From NCBI GenBank assembly GCA_016271365.2, contig CM057449.1:1561118501-1561182500 (forward strand): a DNA stretch of 64,000 nucleotides, in the 5' to 3' direction. The DNA comes from Neoceratodus forsteri. Taxonomy: Eukaryota; Chordata; Ceratodontiformes; Ceratodontidae. Below the pieces are notes generated by a model, which ran no database searches, was not told the DNA's origin, and saw nothing but the letters and a program-made list of their open reading frames with translations. The translations under genes and the position numbers were made by a program. Shown one piece after another: positions 53,988 to 64,000 of this stretch (positions are counted from its first letter, which is position 1; every line of letters begins with the position of its first letter).

Positions 53988-54500
53988 CTTTAGGAGGGAA
54001 TTTTCTGTTGGTTCTAAGAACTACTTTATTCTTATGGGGGAGTTATGTAATTTAGCTCTGTGCAGAGAGCTTGCAGTTCACTTACCCTTCTAGCAGAGGT
54101 CCTTGCAACCAGGAATATGGTTTTACGTGTGACATATTTCATATCAACAGTCCATAAGCTCAAATGGAGCCTCCATAAGCCAAGCAAGGCATATATTGAA
54201 GTCCCAGGATGGACAGGATCACTCAATGGTTAGAACAAGTGGCTTAAAGTCTTTAGAAAACCTTTTGAAAATGAGTTGTCAGGCCAAGGATTTCCCTTGC
54301 CAGCTGATAGTGCTGCTAAGTGCACCTTTAACATTGAAGGCTGTAGGCCTAATGACTGTAGGTGTACTAGGTACTGCAGAACTACAGGCAACCCTGCCTG
54401 CATTGGGTTTATTTTTCTGAGGGCACACCAGTAAGAAAACCTTTTCCAATTAGAGGAATAAGCTTTCCTGGTAGTCAGTTTCCTTGAAACCTTAAGCACC
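53988..54500 (-). pseudogene. DIRS-G tyrosine recombinase, N-terminal and first catalytic segment
   Basis: Minus strand 54499-54230: LKVSRKLTTRKAYSSNWKRF, then GLPVVLQYLVHLQSLGLQPS and MLKVHLAALSAGKG (the core-binding domain). Then 54226-54032: KTIFLVARTSARRVSELQAL (the first catalytic Arg), followed by HKNKVVLRTNRKF and PPKVVSLL up to the SINE at 53988. Confidence 0.8.
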
Positions 54501-54927
54501 TTCAGGACTTCTGAGTGATCCAGTCCAGAAAATTCTTACTTCTCAAAAACCATGCCCTCAGGCGTAGGATCCTGGTGTTCAGAAATGTTATTCTGCCTTG
54601 GGAGAAAGTCAACAGATTGTGGCTGAAGGCTTTTTTACATTATTACTTACCTGGAGCGTCGCCAGTTGAATGGGCTTCCTCTGCTCCGTTCTCACCGCCG
54701 CCCTCTTCTTTTACATGCTGCAGCTGTGCATCATTCCAGTGGCATTCCTGTGTTTTGGGGGCATTTCCGGTGAAGGGGGTCTGTGAATGGGAGTGGCACA
54801 GGTGCAGGTGACAATGTTTTATGCTTGCAACACCTGCACATGCTCAGTCCACATTCCCAACAAACCAAGGAATGCCCTGGGCCGCAGAGCAGTGCAGTGG
54901 GGTTGCTTACAATTCTCCAGTAGCTCT

Positions 54928-55530
54928 TTACACTGCGGATCTGCACCAGTGCAACTCATCTGCACCGCTGCCACCATTGCAGATCTGGTAGTGTAAAGGT
55001 GCTTTGAGTGGCAGGCTGATTGGATTCTTGTCGGACAGGGCCAGTAGCATCGAGTACCAGGGCTGTCTGGCCCAGTCTGGAGCTATCATGGTCGTTGTTG
55101 CAGGTTCCCTCCTGAGTTTCAGGCATACTTTCTGAGTGAGTGGAAATGGTGAGAAGGCATACAGAAACCTTCCTGTCCAGTATATGGTGTCTATGGGACT
55201 GTTCCTCTGGCTGGTGTCTACAACAAAACTGCGAGAGCTGATAGTTCTCCCAAGATGCAGACAGGTGTATATACTGGGAGTGCCCCACTTTCTGAACACT
55301 GTGGCCAGAACCTGCTGGTTTAATGCCCGTTCATGATTTTCCTGGTTGATTCTGCTTTGGGAATCTGCCAGAACATTGTCTTTGCCTGGCAAATGCACAG
55401 CAAATATGTTTGCTTCTAAGGAATGTTCAGGGTCCCAGATCCTCATTATCTCAGTACACAGCTTTGAGAATCTTTTCCTCCCTACTTGTTTTTGTAGTAC
55501 ATTGTTGTGGTGTTGTCTGTCCTGATTTGG
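54928..55530 (-). pseudogene. DIRS-G RNase H and tail
   Basis: RTDNTTTMYYKNK (55482-55525) carries an RNase H Asp. The 172-aa open piece (54928-55446) starts with RIWDPEHSLEANIFAVHLPG and KDNVLADSQSRINQENHERA (the last Asp), then WTGRFLYAFSPFPLTQKVCL and MIAPDWARQPWY. The layout equals that of families 1 and 2. Confidence 0.78.
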
Positions 55531-55614
55531 CAGACTAACCTTGTAGCTGGGAGGAAAAAGATTGCATTGCTGATCAGCAGAAGACCATAGAGTGATGGAT
55601 TCCTGAAGTTTATT

Positions 55615-55805
55615 ATCAGATGTGGTGGGGTGAAAACAGTGGATGGGTTCAAGAATGCACAGGACAGGCGTAAAGAAATCTTAGTGGAAAGGGAGGGAGA
55701 AACAGCTGGAAATGAAGTAAGGTTTGTGGTTATACTGCAGGTAGGGAAAAATGGGCAGATTTGATGGGCCAAGTGGTCCTTATCTGATGCCAAAGTCTAT
55801 GTTGT
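55615..55805 (+). mobile_element. CR1 3'-end fragment (LINE-E type)
   Basis: The segment GGTTCAAGAATGCACAGGAC...AAATGGGCAGATTTGATGGG, then CCAAGTGGTCCTTATCTG and AAAGTCTATGTTGTG, corresponds to 31290-31455 of LINE-E. Only the last coding codons and 3' UTR are present. Confidence 0.8.
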
Positions 55806-56640
55806 GTTTCGTTTTTTTCTCCTCTGGGAAGGAAGGGCTGTGCAGCTGAAGCTGCTAGATGGGAGGTGGGATGCTACTTTACTTTTAAGTGTGTCAGTAT
55901 GCCACCTGTCCTTGCTAGGGGCATCCATGTGAAGCTTGAGAAACCAAGGCAGAAAACCCTGGTAGTAAGCAAGACGAAGTTGGTGCCTGCTGTCTTTCCA
56001 CATTTCAGTGACTTGCCCCACCCCCAAAGGAATCCACCATAGAGGAGGGAACTCCCTCTATAAACCCCCGCAGAACAGGTAAATCACAGAGAAGGGAAGG
56101 ACAGGGTTGGAAAGTGACAGAGGAGAGAGAAGGCAGTCCCAGTGAGGGGATTAACAAAATGTTTATATGAAAAAGTGACTCTTAAATGGTGTTTAAAATT
56201 GGCAAATTCTGTGTTTAATCCTGGTGGTTCTGTTTTCAAGGAAAATGAGTGGCCCTAGAATATGAAAAGAATATATCAAACAAGTTCTTAAATAATCAGG
56301 GGGCACAAGAAGCGAATATATGTTCACGGAGGCCCTGATGGTTCTTCACTGGGTGGAAGAGCATTTTCTGTCTCCCATCAGCTGTTCATCTAGCAGGAGA
56401 GCTACATGCAGGGCAGCAGATAAGGGGAGTACAGACGTACAGACCTGTTTTACTCGCCTCATTTTAGGAATACTCCAAGTATTTTGAGGAGTACCAGTAC
56501 TCACCTAACATTTGTAAATACTCCACCACACCAAATAATAGTGCTTCATAACATAAATAATGATTCAAAAAGAGCATTTTTTAACAGATTTACAACGCTC
56601 TTATGCATCCGAATTTTGTTTTACTCACTATATTTTAAAA
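55806..56640. other. Noncoding, with a GTTTTACTC-type repeat
   Basis: No gene is seen. GTTTTACTCGCCTCATTTTAG at 56447-56467 and GTTTTACTCACTATATTTTA at 56618-56637 resemble 57884-57910 on the far side of LINE-H, so an older repeat unit appears to surround that LINE. Confidence 0.4.
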
Positions 56641-57800
56641 CTGGTGAGAAAATTACTTCTGCCTGCCAACATTATCTGGAGTATTGTTGGCACTTGATCA
56701 ACTGTGCATATCGATGCTATCCTGAAGAAACTGCACCCCAAGCTTGGTGCTCTGTACAGGAATTGTAGTTGCATCCCACTGACTGCGAGGCACATAATTG
56801 TCCAGAAGACGATACTCCCCATCTTTGACTACTGTGACGTAGTCCATGGTGCTGTTCCCAAATCTTCCCTGACCAAGTTGGACACTCTCTTTAACTCCTT
56901 CTGCCGCTTTGCTATCGACTTCCCTTTCACGCTCCCACCACTGTGAACTCTATCGCTCTCTAACCTTCCTTCCACTATCTCACAGATGCATTTCTCACTG
57001 TGCCAAACTAACCTCCAAATTCTGGTTTGGGGGGCTCCCTGCCTATCTCTCATCCTCTCTCTCTCTCCACTCCACCTCCCCCACCCACTCTCTCAGATCA
57101 AATGATGCCCGCACCTTGTTGGTCCCTCATCAGTCAGACTGGTTTCGCCAATCGTTTACCTAAAATCTGGAATTCCCTCCTCCCTGAAATATGACACTCC
57201 TCCTCCAACTACTCCCTTACCTCTGCCCTACACAATTACCTTTCCCTCAGCTGTTTCCTGCTTTAACCCACCTTAATACCTATCCCCAGTTTCTGCCTTC
57301 CTACTATGGCCCCGGCAGGGTTCTCAACATCCTGAAGGGGGAAATGAAGAAATGGCTACCCCTTCTCCTCATATTCCATTCTTGCCTCTCCCCCCTCTCT
57401 TCTCCATCTGCCCTTCTGGCTCACCAGTGTGCACAACCTAACCCCATCCTTTTTACTCCAACAACACTTGCATACTACCTCGAGCCTGCTCCTGGTACAC
57501 TCATGCACTATAAATGGTTCTATTGCTTTATTACTGTTTTGTACATTCATATGTTCTTCTGTATGATTTTGGACATGTATTGTAATTGACCCAGTGTTCC
57601 ACTACTATTTATTGTACAATACCTTGTATTCTGCTGTTGCACACTATTACAATGTTGTATTGTTTGTACTACCCACAAATTGTTGTAACTGATCATCCTT
57701 CACAACCCTATGTAACCCCAGCAGCACCATGAGATGAGCAACTTGTTGTTCAGTGTGCCCTCCTAGTGAAACATTTCAATAAATTAAATAAATAAAAATT
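56640..57800 (+). mobile_element. LINE-H: 3' part of an L2/Rex-like LINE
   Basis: The coding trace holds HPKLGALYRNCSCIPLTARH, VQKTILPIFDYCDVVHGAVP, TKLDTLFNSFCRFAIDFPF and, in another frame, HHCELYRSLTFLPLSHRC, the post-RT domain of L2/Rex-type LINEs. A long 3' UTR ends with AATAAATTAAATAAATAAAA at 57778-57797. It is 5'-truncated and frameshifted, possibly the same family as LINE-F. Confidence 0.68.
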
Positions 57801-57956
57801 CTTCTCTAGAAAAAAACCACAGTTTTTAAAAATCATCTCCTCACTCCACTCTGTCCAGACATTTGTATGCATCTGAATTGGGTTTTACTCAACTCAATTT
57901 CAAAATGAGGAGTACGGTACTCATCCCAAAAAATCTTATCTGGAGCCCTGGCTACA

Positions 57957-59060
57957 TGTCCAGGCAGACTGGCTCAGTTGCCAAAATGTGCATCCAGGAG
58001 AATGGTATCTTAAATCCAGTCACGTTTTGTCTCCTTTTCTGATGCTTTACAACGCTACATATAAGCCTTTTTACTGTGACAGAGAGGGACGGTGCTCAAG
58101 TTCCCGGGTTGTTCAGCTAGTTCAGGTGCCCACTGGTGGAAGCAGTGGTTGTCCTGTCTCAGATGTAGGAGTTTCCTCCCCCACCATTGTTTCCACTGGT
58201 ACTAAAAAATATACAGATGTCAGGATCAGACTTCCTCCTCGTGGCTCCGGAGTGGCCAAAAAGGCCTTGTTTTTTGGATCTGGTAAGCCTATCAACTTGG
58301 GAGCAGTTTCAACTCCCTTCGTGCAGAGACCTGTTTTGGCAGGATTCTGTGTTTTATCTGAGTCCAGACGAGGTGCAACTGGAAGCCTAGCTGCTGACAG
58401 GAGGAGATTGTTAAAGCTTAGATATTAAGCTAAGGTGGTGGATTCAACTCGTCTTCCAGAAAAATCTCCATCTCTTCTGCATATCAGAGGGGTCTGGGAC
58501 ACTTTCGCTAGCTTTGCTGAAGACTCAGGGGTGAACCGGAAGAAAGCTTATCTGGCTCAGATTCTAGATTTCCTTCAGACAGAAAGGGTCCTTTGAGGTC
58601 AGATTTTAGCTTTGGTGGCTGTTTTGACCCCTATGAATGGTTCCTCGCTTGGGACACTCTCAGACACAATCAGTTTTTTTTTTTTTTATGTAGTCAGTTG
58701 GGCCACACCCACCTTCTACTGGCCTCCTGCGCCTCAATAGGATCTGTTTGGATCTCCGAGCTTTATGTGACCTTCCTTTCCAACCTTTTGGCCACTACTT
58801 CTGAAGATGTTTTTTGGCACGCTATCTGTTCCCCAAGATGAACTGGTGAACTTTAGGCTCTCCTGCAAGGAGCCTTATCTCATTTTTCACCAGGACAAGA
58901 TCGTCCTCAGGACTGTGCCCTCCTTCCTCCTAAAAGTGTCCACTGCTTCTCATGGGAACCAGGGAGTGTGCCATCCATCCAAAGCTGGCAAATTCCGAGG
59001 AAAGACATTTGCACAAGCTTGGGTTACCTTTATATTGTTTCTGTACATTTGTAAACCAGC
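57957..59060 (+). pseudogene. DIRS-I: ancient DIRS RNase H tail and recombinase relic
   Basis: Readable blocks, in order: QADWLSRQNVHPGEWYL in shifted frame (57962-58012), DFLLVAPEWPKRPCFLDLVS (58215-58275), a recombinase core-binding trace with RKKAYLAQILDFLQTERV (58540-58590) and ALVAVLTPMNG, and SCKEPYLIFHQDKIVLRTVP, SFLLKVSTA (58860-58950). A run of T at 58674-58688 interrupts it. It corresponds to family 3 (compare DIRS-G). The HxxR/Tyr end is missing. Confidence 0.68.
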
Positions 59061-59442
59061 ATTTTAAATGTGAAACCGTTTACTTGTACTAGGGACGCCA
59101 TTGTAAATTAGCTTTGGCTCAGCTGGGCTATCCTTTTCTGGAACTACAAAATAAAATGTTTTACTACTACATGTGTGCAGAGCAGTCTAAGCGTGCTTGT
59201 TAGGGACAGAAGCTTTTCAGTGGTCAGACAGTATTTTCATCTTATAGGGAGCTACAAAGAAAGGGTAAAAGGCTTCCAAAGCCACTTTGGCTAGATGGGT
59301 TAGAGTTTGTATGTGGACTTTGGGCGATTGACCACAAATGTTCCGACTCCCACAGGGTCCTAGTGTCTCTGGCATAAGACCATAGAGTGTAGTCCTTTGG
59401 CGGAGATACTAAAGAAGATCCATAATTACTGGTATGTGATCA

Positions 59443-59534
59443 GTTCCAGAACCCGTGACATCAATTGAGCATAAGCTAACAGTACAGATTTAATGCAGGG
59501 GCTCTACTCAGTTGATGTCACTAGGTTCGTAAAC
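59443..59534. mobile_element. Palindromic MITE-like element, copy 2
   Basis: GTTCCAGAACCCGTGACATC at the left and CAGTTGATGTCACTAGGTTC at the right form the same imperfect inverted arms as 24770-24864. The centre reads TTAATGCAGGGGCTC (reverse complement GAGCCCCTGCATTAA), matching the GCCCTGCATAAA centre of copy 1. Confidence 0.6.
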
Positions 59535-59762
59535 TGATCGGCAATTATAAAAATGATTATTAGGTGGGAACATGACAGCATCAACAAGGGACCCAAAAAA
59601 GTAAGTGAATAAAAGAAAAAAAGTACAGTAGGGATATTAAGAAGGCTGCACACATACCTGAATTTCCAAATATTGATATGAAAAAAAAAGATAAAGATTT
59701 GTGTTCTTTTTAAAGGTCAACAGATATCTATACTTTGTGTGAATTAGATTGTAATCTGAAAT

Positions 59763-60165
59763 ACTTGTAACAGTGAGCCCATGGAGAATCAGCATCGTGG
59801 GTGGCAAAGTTGGTACTACCCACAATAGTGGGACTACGGAGAGTCAACACTGAAGTTGGGAGAGTCAAACTGCTTGCAGTAGTGGGCTTACAGAGAGCCA
59901 GCACTGTGGCTGACAAAGTTTAATTGTCTGTAACAGCGGACCCACGACTGATTCAGCACTGCGGCCTGCTGAATAGAACTACCTGTAGCAGTAGGCCCAC
60001 AGAAAGCCTGCACCGCTGGCAAAGGTGAACTGACTGAAATAGTGGGCCCATGGGTAGTCAGCACTACATCTCATGGAGAGCCATTACTATTGTTGAGTTG
60101 AACTGCCCACAGTTATGGGGTTGAGGAGAGCTTATACCATGGCCTGCAGAGCTGATCACTTCCCA
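59763..60165. repeat. Degenerate minisatellite, about 54-bp unit, about 7.5 copies
   Basis: Units begin near 59763, 59818, 59873, 59927, 59981, 60033, 60105 and 60160. The consensus is close to GTAGCAGTGGGCCCACAGAG, AGCCAGCACTGTGGC, AAAGTTGAACTG. The sixth unit is longer by about 18 bp. Divergence among units is high, so the array is old. Confidence 0.7.
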
Positions 60166-60429
60166 CAGTGTGATGGCTATTTTCACCTCTTATTTTTTTT
60201 CTATGTAGATTTTGCTCCCCAGATCAGTAGATTTTTGCTCCCCAGACCACCACTTCAGCCTGTCTTCAGATCAATCTGCTGCAGCCTCCCAGTCCCATCG
60301 GTCACTCCTGCTGCTGTCCAGGCCAGTGGAGAGCCACGTGAAGCAAGGCTCGAGGCTACTGGCAACTATCATTTAGGTGGCCTGGGAAACACTGAGGTTT
60401 TACTTGTTTGGTCTTGTCCCTTAGCCTCT

Positions 60430-60710
60430 CCCACCACCTGTTGACACGAGGCAATGCACCATCGTGCCTCACACACACTTAGTGACACACCTGTGGAGGA
60501 GGGAAACTTCCCAGCTACCCACAAGGGGCACCTCTGTGGGGAACCACAGCATCCTGACTCACCTGTCCATGCGTCAGCGCTAACCCAGCTCCCTGACTGC
60601 CCGACCCAGCACCCAAAGTCTCCTCCCGATTTTGGGACGCTGACATGGGATTGCAGTGTGCTACCTGCTGGGTTACGGGGCAGCCCAACCTCTTGTTATT
60701 TGTAGCTGGT
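60430..60710 (-). mobile_element. tRNA-derived SINE, copy 3 (diverged)
   Basis: On the minus strand it begins CCCCGTAACCCAGCAGGTAG and later has GAGCTGGGTTAGCGCTGACG, TGGTTCCCCACAGAGG and a CACTAAGTGTGTGTGAGG end that recalls the CTTAAGTGTGGGGAGAGG of copy 2. Similarity is partial and the boundaries are approximate. Confidence 0.4.
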
Positions 60711-63640
60711 TACACTTAATAGCACTAGAAGATCCCCAGAATTTAGCAGCAAAAGCATACTGAACTGGTAGCAATCCAGATGCTTCCTTGGGAGGGGGAA
60801 TAATGAACAGTTTAGTGGAATAATCACATCAGTGCAACAAGGCATGGAGTATTAAAACAGCAGCAGTGAAATGAACTGTAGCAAGCAATTAGAGTATCAT
60901 ACAGTATGATAGAAACCAAGGTACAGAGTATTTCATTTAAAAGAAAAATGAAGAGGTAATAACAAATAAAAAATAAAACAGCAAATAAAGGGGCAGGAAC
61001 GACAGTGAGCGCATTAACTCACCCAGGTTGAGTCAGCCATTTTGAATGAGGGTGAGCAAATAACTTTTTGACTCATATATTTGTTCATTTCAGAAGATTC
61101 ACCAGTAAAGACATACTAGGCTGGTAACTGCTTATTTCCAGATGTACCCTGCGGGGATGGGGGAAGGGGAGTATACGTATATGATGTGCAAGGAAAATAC
61201 ATAATGTAAGGTGCAGTGATAATAACAATATGTACAGTAAATATGCATACAATAAAATAAAGCAAAAATAAATCTGTGTATGTCACAATTTACAGGCAGA
61301 ATATTCATGATTACGAAAATAAAGATGAAATATAATGCAACTTAAGCTACAAGTGCTATACAGACCAGGGAGCAGAACCAGATAGTAGCAGGATTAGCAC
61401 CACCCAGACTGCTATGGTGTGAGCTAACTAAGCCAGTGCAGGAGGTAGGCTCAGGAGCACAATTAACCTGGGGGTAGAAGTTGCTCACAGCTCGGGGAGG
61501 AGGGGACAAGGGGGAAAGCATTCCTCTTGCGCACGGCAGCCACCAGCCGGATCCTTGACTACACCTCCTGCACAACTTTGAGACAGCCGGCTGCCACAGC
61601 TGCAAGCCCACTTCCTGATCACAAGACCTGACTCACCAAGCGGTCCTTCCATATAACAGGCCGTAGTGCAGATGGCAGCGATGGAGTCTGCTTGAAGACT
61701 GCCTTCAGCCAGACACCCTGCCTATTCTTGCAGAGACTCCTGAAATCTGTAAGGACTGTTATGCTCTGCCTTGCCATCTACCTGCTACTGCACTGAACTG
61801 TTGCTCCTCAGGACCGTGCTCGACAGAGAGTGACTATACTGTTGACATTGTTTATGTGTTGCTTCATACTGTGGCTTCACCCTAGCATACTTGTGTGCCA
61901 TCTTTATACTCTCTGTCTGGGTGGTTGTCTTACTTCCAGTTTATCTTGTGGATTGATAGGCCTATCGTGAGTTAATTTCCCTGCTGTATGTTACTGGTGA
62001 TGTATGTGTTGAGCAGTTCTCCAGTAGGGTTACTTTAACCTAAATGACTAGTGATACGTGTGTTGCAAATAAACTGTTGGGAGTTGCTTCATTCAAAGTC
62101 TAACCCTAGGAAACTCATTGTCCCCTGGGAACAACCCGTTTGGATGACCCCAGCATATTATTGTGTGCCCTGGACACACACCCTATCTGGGTAGTCCTAA
62201 CTTTGTATCTTTTTGTTACTTGCTGGGGTTTACCAAGAGTCCCCTCCTCCTGTACTTGTTGGTGTTACATCTGTTGCAAATTGTATTGCTACTACAGCAT
62301 TACTTTAAAGTTAATACTAGGTAACTGCTTGGTGATTCTAGCCTTCTCTTTTTTATCTCGCTGGGAGTGGTTACACTTTATGCTCCAGGTGTCATGGCAG
62401 ATAGGAAACAGTATGGCCGATGGGAGTGCCGTTGCAGATGGGAACACTGTCAGTGCCGTAAGTTTATTTATGTCCGTTTTTCACTGAAAATAGTAACATT
62501 TTTGACTAAATAAAAACTATTTGGAAAATTTATTTTAGTAGGCCCCTCTACTCTTCTTGATGGAAACTTGATACTGTGCCGGGAGCACACTCTGCTGCTG
62601 GTTGGCAATCCCTTGCGGCCATTGCACCAAGATTTGGGACATTCTTCACCCCCATGGGCATGGGATGCCTTACTTTTGCATCCTTCAGATATGTTGTGAA
62701 GGTTACCTGTTTGTTAACAAACCCTGTGCCTGCGTTAGCTAGCTTATCTGTTAATTTGACTCTCTATACTTGCCTGTGACTAGTGTCCCTGTTCTACAGA
62801 ACCAAGTGCATCTGAGTACTTATCTGTATCCTGTATCTAACTACTGACCAGTTATGTATATCCCTTATCCGCACTGTATTTTGTCATTTACATATGCATT
62901 ATTTGTAATTATTGTCTTTGTGCATTCTTACACTGTATACCATGTAATTAATTCTGGGTCGCACCTAAAAAAGGGAAAGTTTGTCTCAGTGAGCCTATCC
63001 GGTTACCAAAATCCAATAAATAACACTGGAGGAGGGAATACGAGGGCCAGGTATCAGGACAGTTGCAGTAGGGAGCAGAAAAGTCACAAAGAAGGGATCT
63101 AAGGAAAGAGAAGAAGAGGCTAAATGAATAGACGGGGGAGGGAGGACTAGGGTTTAGGAAAATGATACAAGAAGGCAGCTGGGCCCATGGAGTTTTCCTC
63201 TGGGTGGAGGGAAAGGAATGGAAACAGTGTTCCGGAGGTAAAAGAAAGGAGGCAGAGAGGTAGTGGGGGTGGGGAGAGAGACAAACCAGAATTTAGAGGT
63301 GAAAGTGGCACAGCATAAGCGGCTTCTGGCATCAAGGCGGAGAGAGAGAGAGAGAGAGCAGTGGTGTGTATGGGGGGGGGGGCAGTCCAAGGCAAAATGG
63401 CAGGAGGGGAAGAGGTGTCCAGTCTGAGAAACAGACCAGGTGTAGATGGAGGTGGGGTGTCACCTGAGAGCTAAATAAATGCCAATGGTTGTTTAATGTA
63501 ACAGATATACCCAAAATTCATGTTCTGCCTGTTGATCGCATGAACGCTGGTGCAAAATGGTAGTTTGCATCAATTTTGTGCTGACTCCTTGACAGATTTT
63601 GCGATTTTCAGCAGAGAGCAGTCTATCAAAGAGGCTGAGA
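60711..63640. other. Unique or unrecognised noncoding DNA
   Basis: AT-rich, with no supported gene. A weak, diverged duplication relates 61880-62070 to 62143-62340. An AATAAA-like run lies at 61251-61260. A (GA)n microsatellite occupies 63341-63359 and a G-run 63372-63381. Small open frames here lack domain signals. Confidence 0.4.
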
Positions 63641-63651
63641 GATTTCAATGA

Positions 63652-64000
63652 AGATTTAGTGAGAAGCATCTTATCATAGGTCCCAACACCAAAGTGCCAA
63701 AGAATTTCAGTAACTTCCTTTCTAATGGATCTAACAAGGAGCACCTGATTGATTTGATCTTACAGGTCTGGGGAGAAAATTGCACGAGTTTGCCAGAGGG
63801 CCAAGTGATCTATTTTACGAAGAAAGACAAATGCTACATGACCACCAAAGAAGGGACTATAGTTGTGGATGATCTCTGTTCTGACCAGGGAGAAGCAGAC
63901 GCAAAAATTGCCCTTCATGTGCAACATGCCATTGCAATATGTCCAGGTCCTGTCATCATCTGTTCACCATTTGGGGATACCGATATACCAGTTCCTTTAC
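63652..64000 (+). CDS. Open reading frame running off the right edge, EADxxxxxH / SPxxDTD-type protein
   Basis: The frame is open from just after the TGA at 63649-63651 to the end of the window, 116 codons, with no internal stop. No initiator Met is near the start, so this is either an exon or the middle of an ORF. It contains PKNFSNFLSNGSNKEHLIDL, a short VIYFTKKDKCYMTTKEG strand-rich segment, DQGEADAKIALHVQHA and VIICSPFGDTDIPV. The last two resemble the EADTRxxLHAxxA and IIxSPDTDVxVL motifs of a family of uncharacterised animal proteins, often linked to mobile elements; they recall the acidic blocks of XPG/PIN-like nucleases. That functional link is inference. Confidence 0.45.

Larger units (their letters stand above)
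52884..55560 (-). mobile_element. DIRS-G: older, third-family DIRS relic
   Basis: On the minus strand RNase H (from about 55560) leads to the recombinase (54500-53050) and then a noncoding end. A SINE with an 8-bp duplication interrupts the recombinase at 53502-53979. Near 52884-52986, inverted arms (TGTACACATAGTCAGTAAT and CTTACATAGTGTGTACAG) recall the ICR layout of the other families. It is cut upstream near the CR1 fragment at 55615. Divergence from families 1 and 2 is large. Confidence 0.72.

Noticed and set aside
63341..63381. (GA)n and poly-G run as a regulatory element
   Set aside because: This is a simple microsatellite with no supporting promoter context.

Overview
This window is vertebrate-type nuclear DNA made almost entirely of retroelements. 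I find no intact host gene, no rRNA or functional tRNA gene, no CRISPR and nothing bacterial. Abundant CR1-type LINEs, DIRS-like tyrosine-recombinase retrotransposons, a Gmr1-like Ty3 element, tRNA-derived SINEs and a MIR-like core fit a non-mammalian tetrapod with a large, DIRS-rich genome. A caecilian or other amphibian, or a reptile such as a turtle, are the best guesses; the species cannot be fixed from the sequence. Copies are labelled here for convenience: DIRS-A to G and I, and LINE-A to H. Nearly every coding region carries stops and frameshifts, so these are fossils, though some domains (the recombinase of DIRS-E, the RT/RNase H of DIRS-F, the RT of DIRS-B, the 3' ORF of LINE-D) are nearly open. 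Left nest, 1-13426: LINE-B (CR1-like, +) is interrupted by DIRS-B (-), which is interrupted by DIRS-A (+), whose right terminus is split by LINE-A (CR1-like, -). The missing halves of LINE-B, DIRS-B and DIRS-A should lie left of the window. Positions 13427-15654 are mostly unique DNA with two old SINE-like pieces. DIRS-C (+, family 1) fills 15655-19845 and lacks its recombinase end. A decayed Gmr1-like Ty3 element (gag, protease, then integrase) runs from about 20400 to 24090 and is split by LINE-C (CR1, -). Central nest, 26240-49260: an old LINE-F (-) contains a hairpin-tailed repeat and DIRS-D (family 2, +, 26757-49182). DIRS-D contains LINE-E (CR1, nearly full length) and DIRS-E (family 1, 33344-46349). 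DIRS-E contains DIRS-F (family 2, 37091-44185), and DIRS-F contains LINE-D (41916-43086). At three of these junctions, joining the flanks restores the interrupted reading frame with no target-site duplication. The right part, 49261-64000, is mostly unique or ancient DNA. It holds an 87-bp LINE 3' end, a third and older DIRS family (DIRS-G and DIRS-I), three copies of a tRNA-derived SINE (one with a clear 8-bp duplication), an L2/Rex-like LINE tail, a 54-bp-period minisatellite, and an open reading frame running off the right edge. The DIRS elements follow the known DIRS1 plan: gag with a Cys/His cluster, overlapping RT-RNase H and tyrosine recombinase frames, inverted termini, and an internal complementary region (ICR). 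In both young families the ICR is the reverse complement of the joined right and left ends. That fixes the element ends to the base and exposes a GTTAC...GTAAC palindrome beside the right end that may be the recombinase site.
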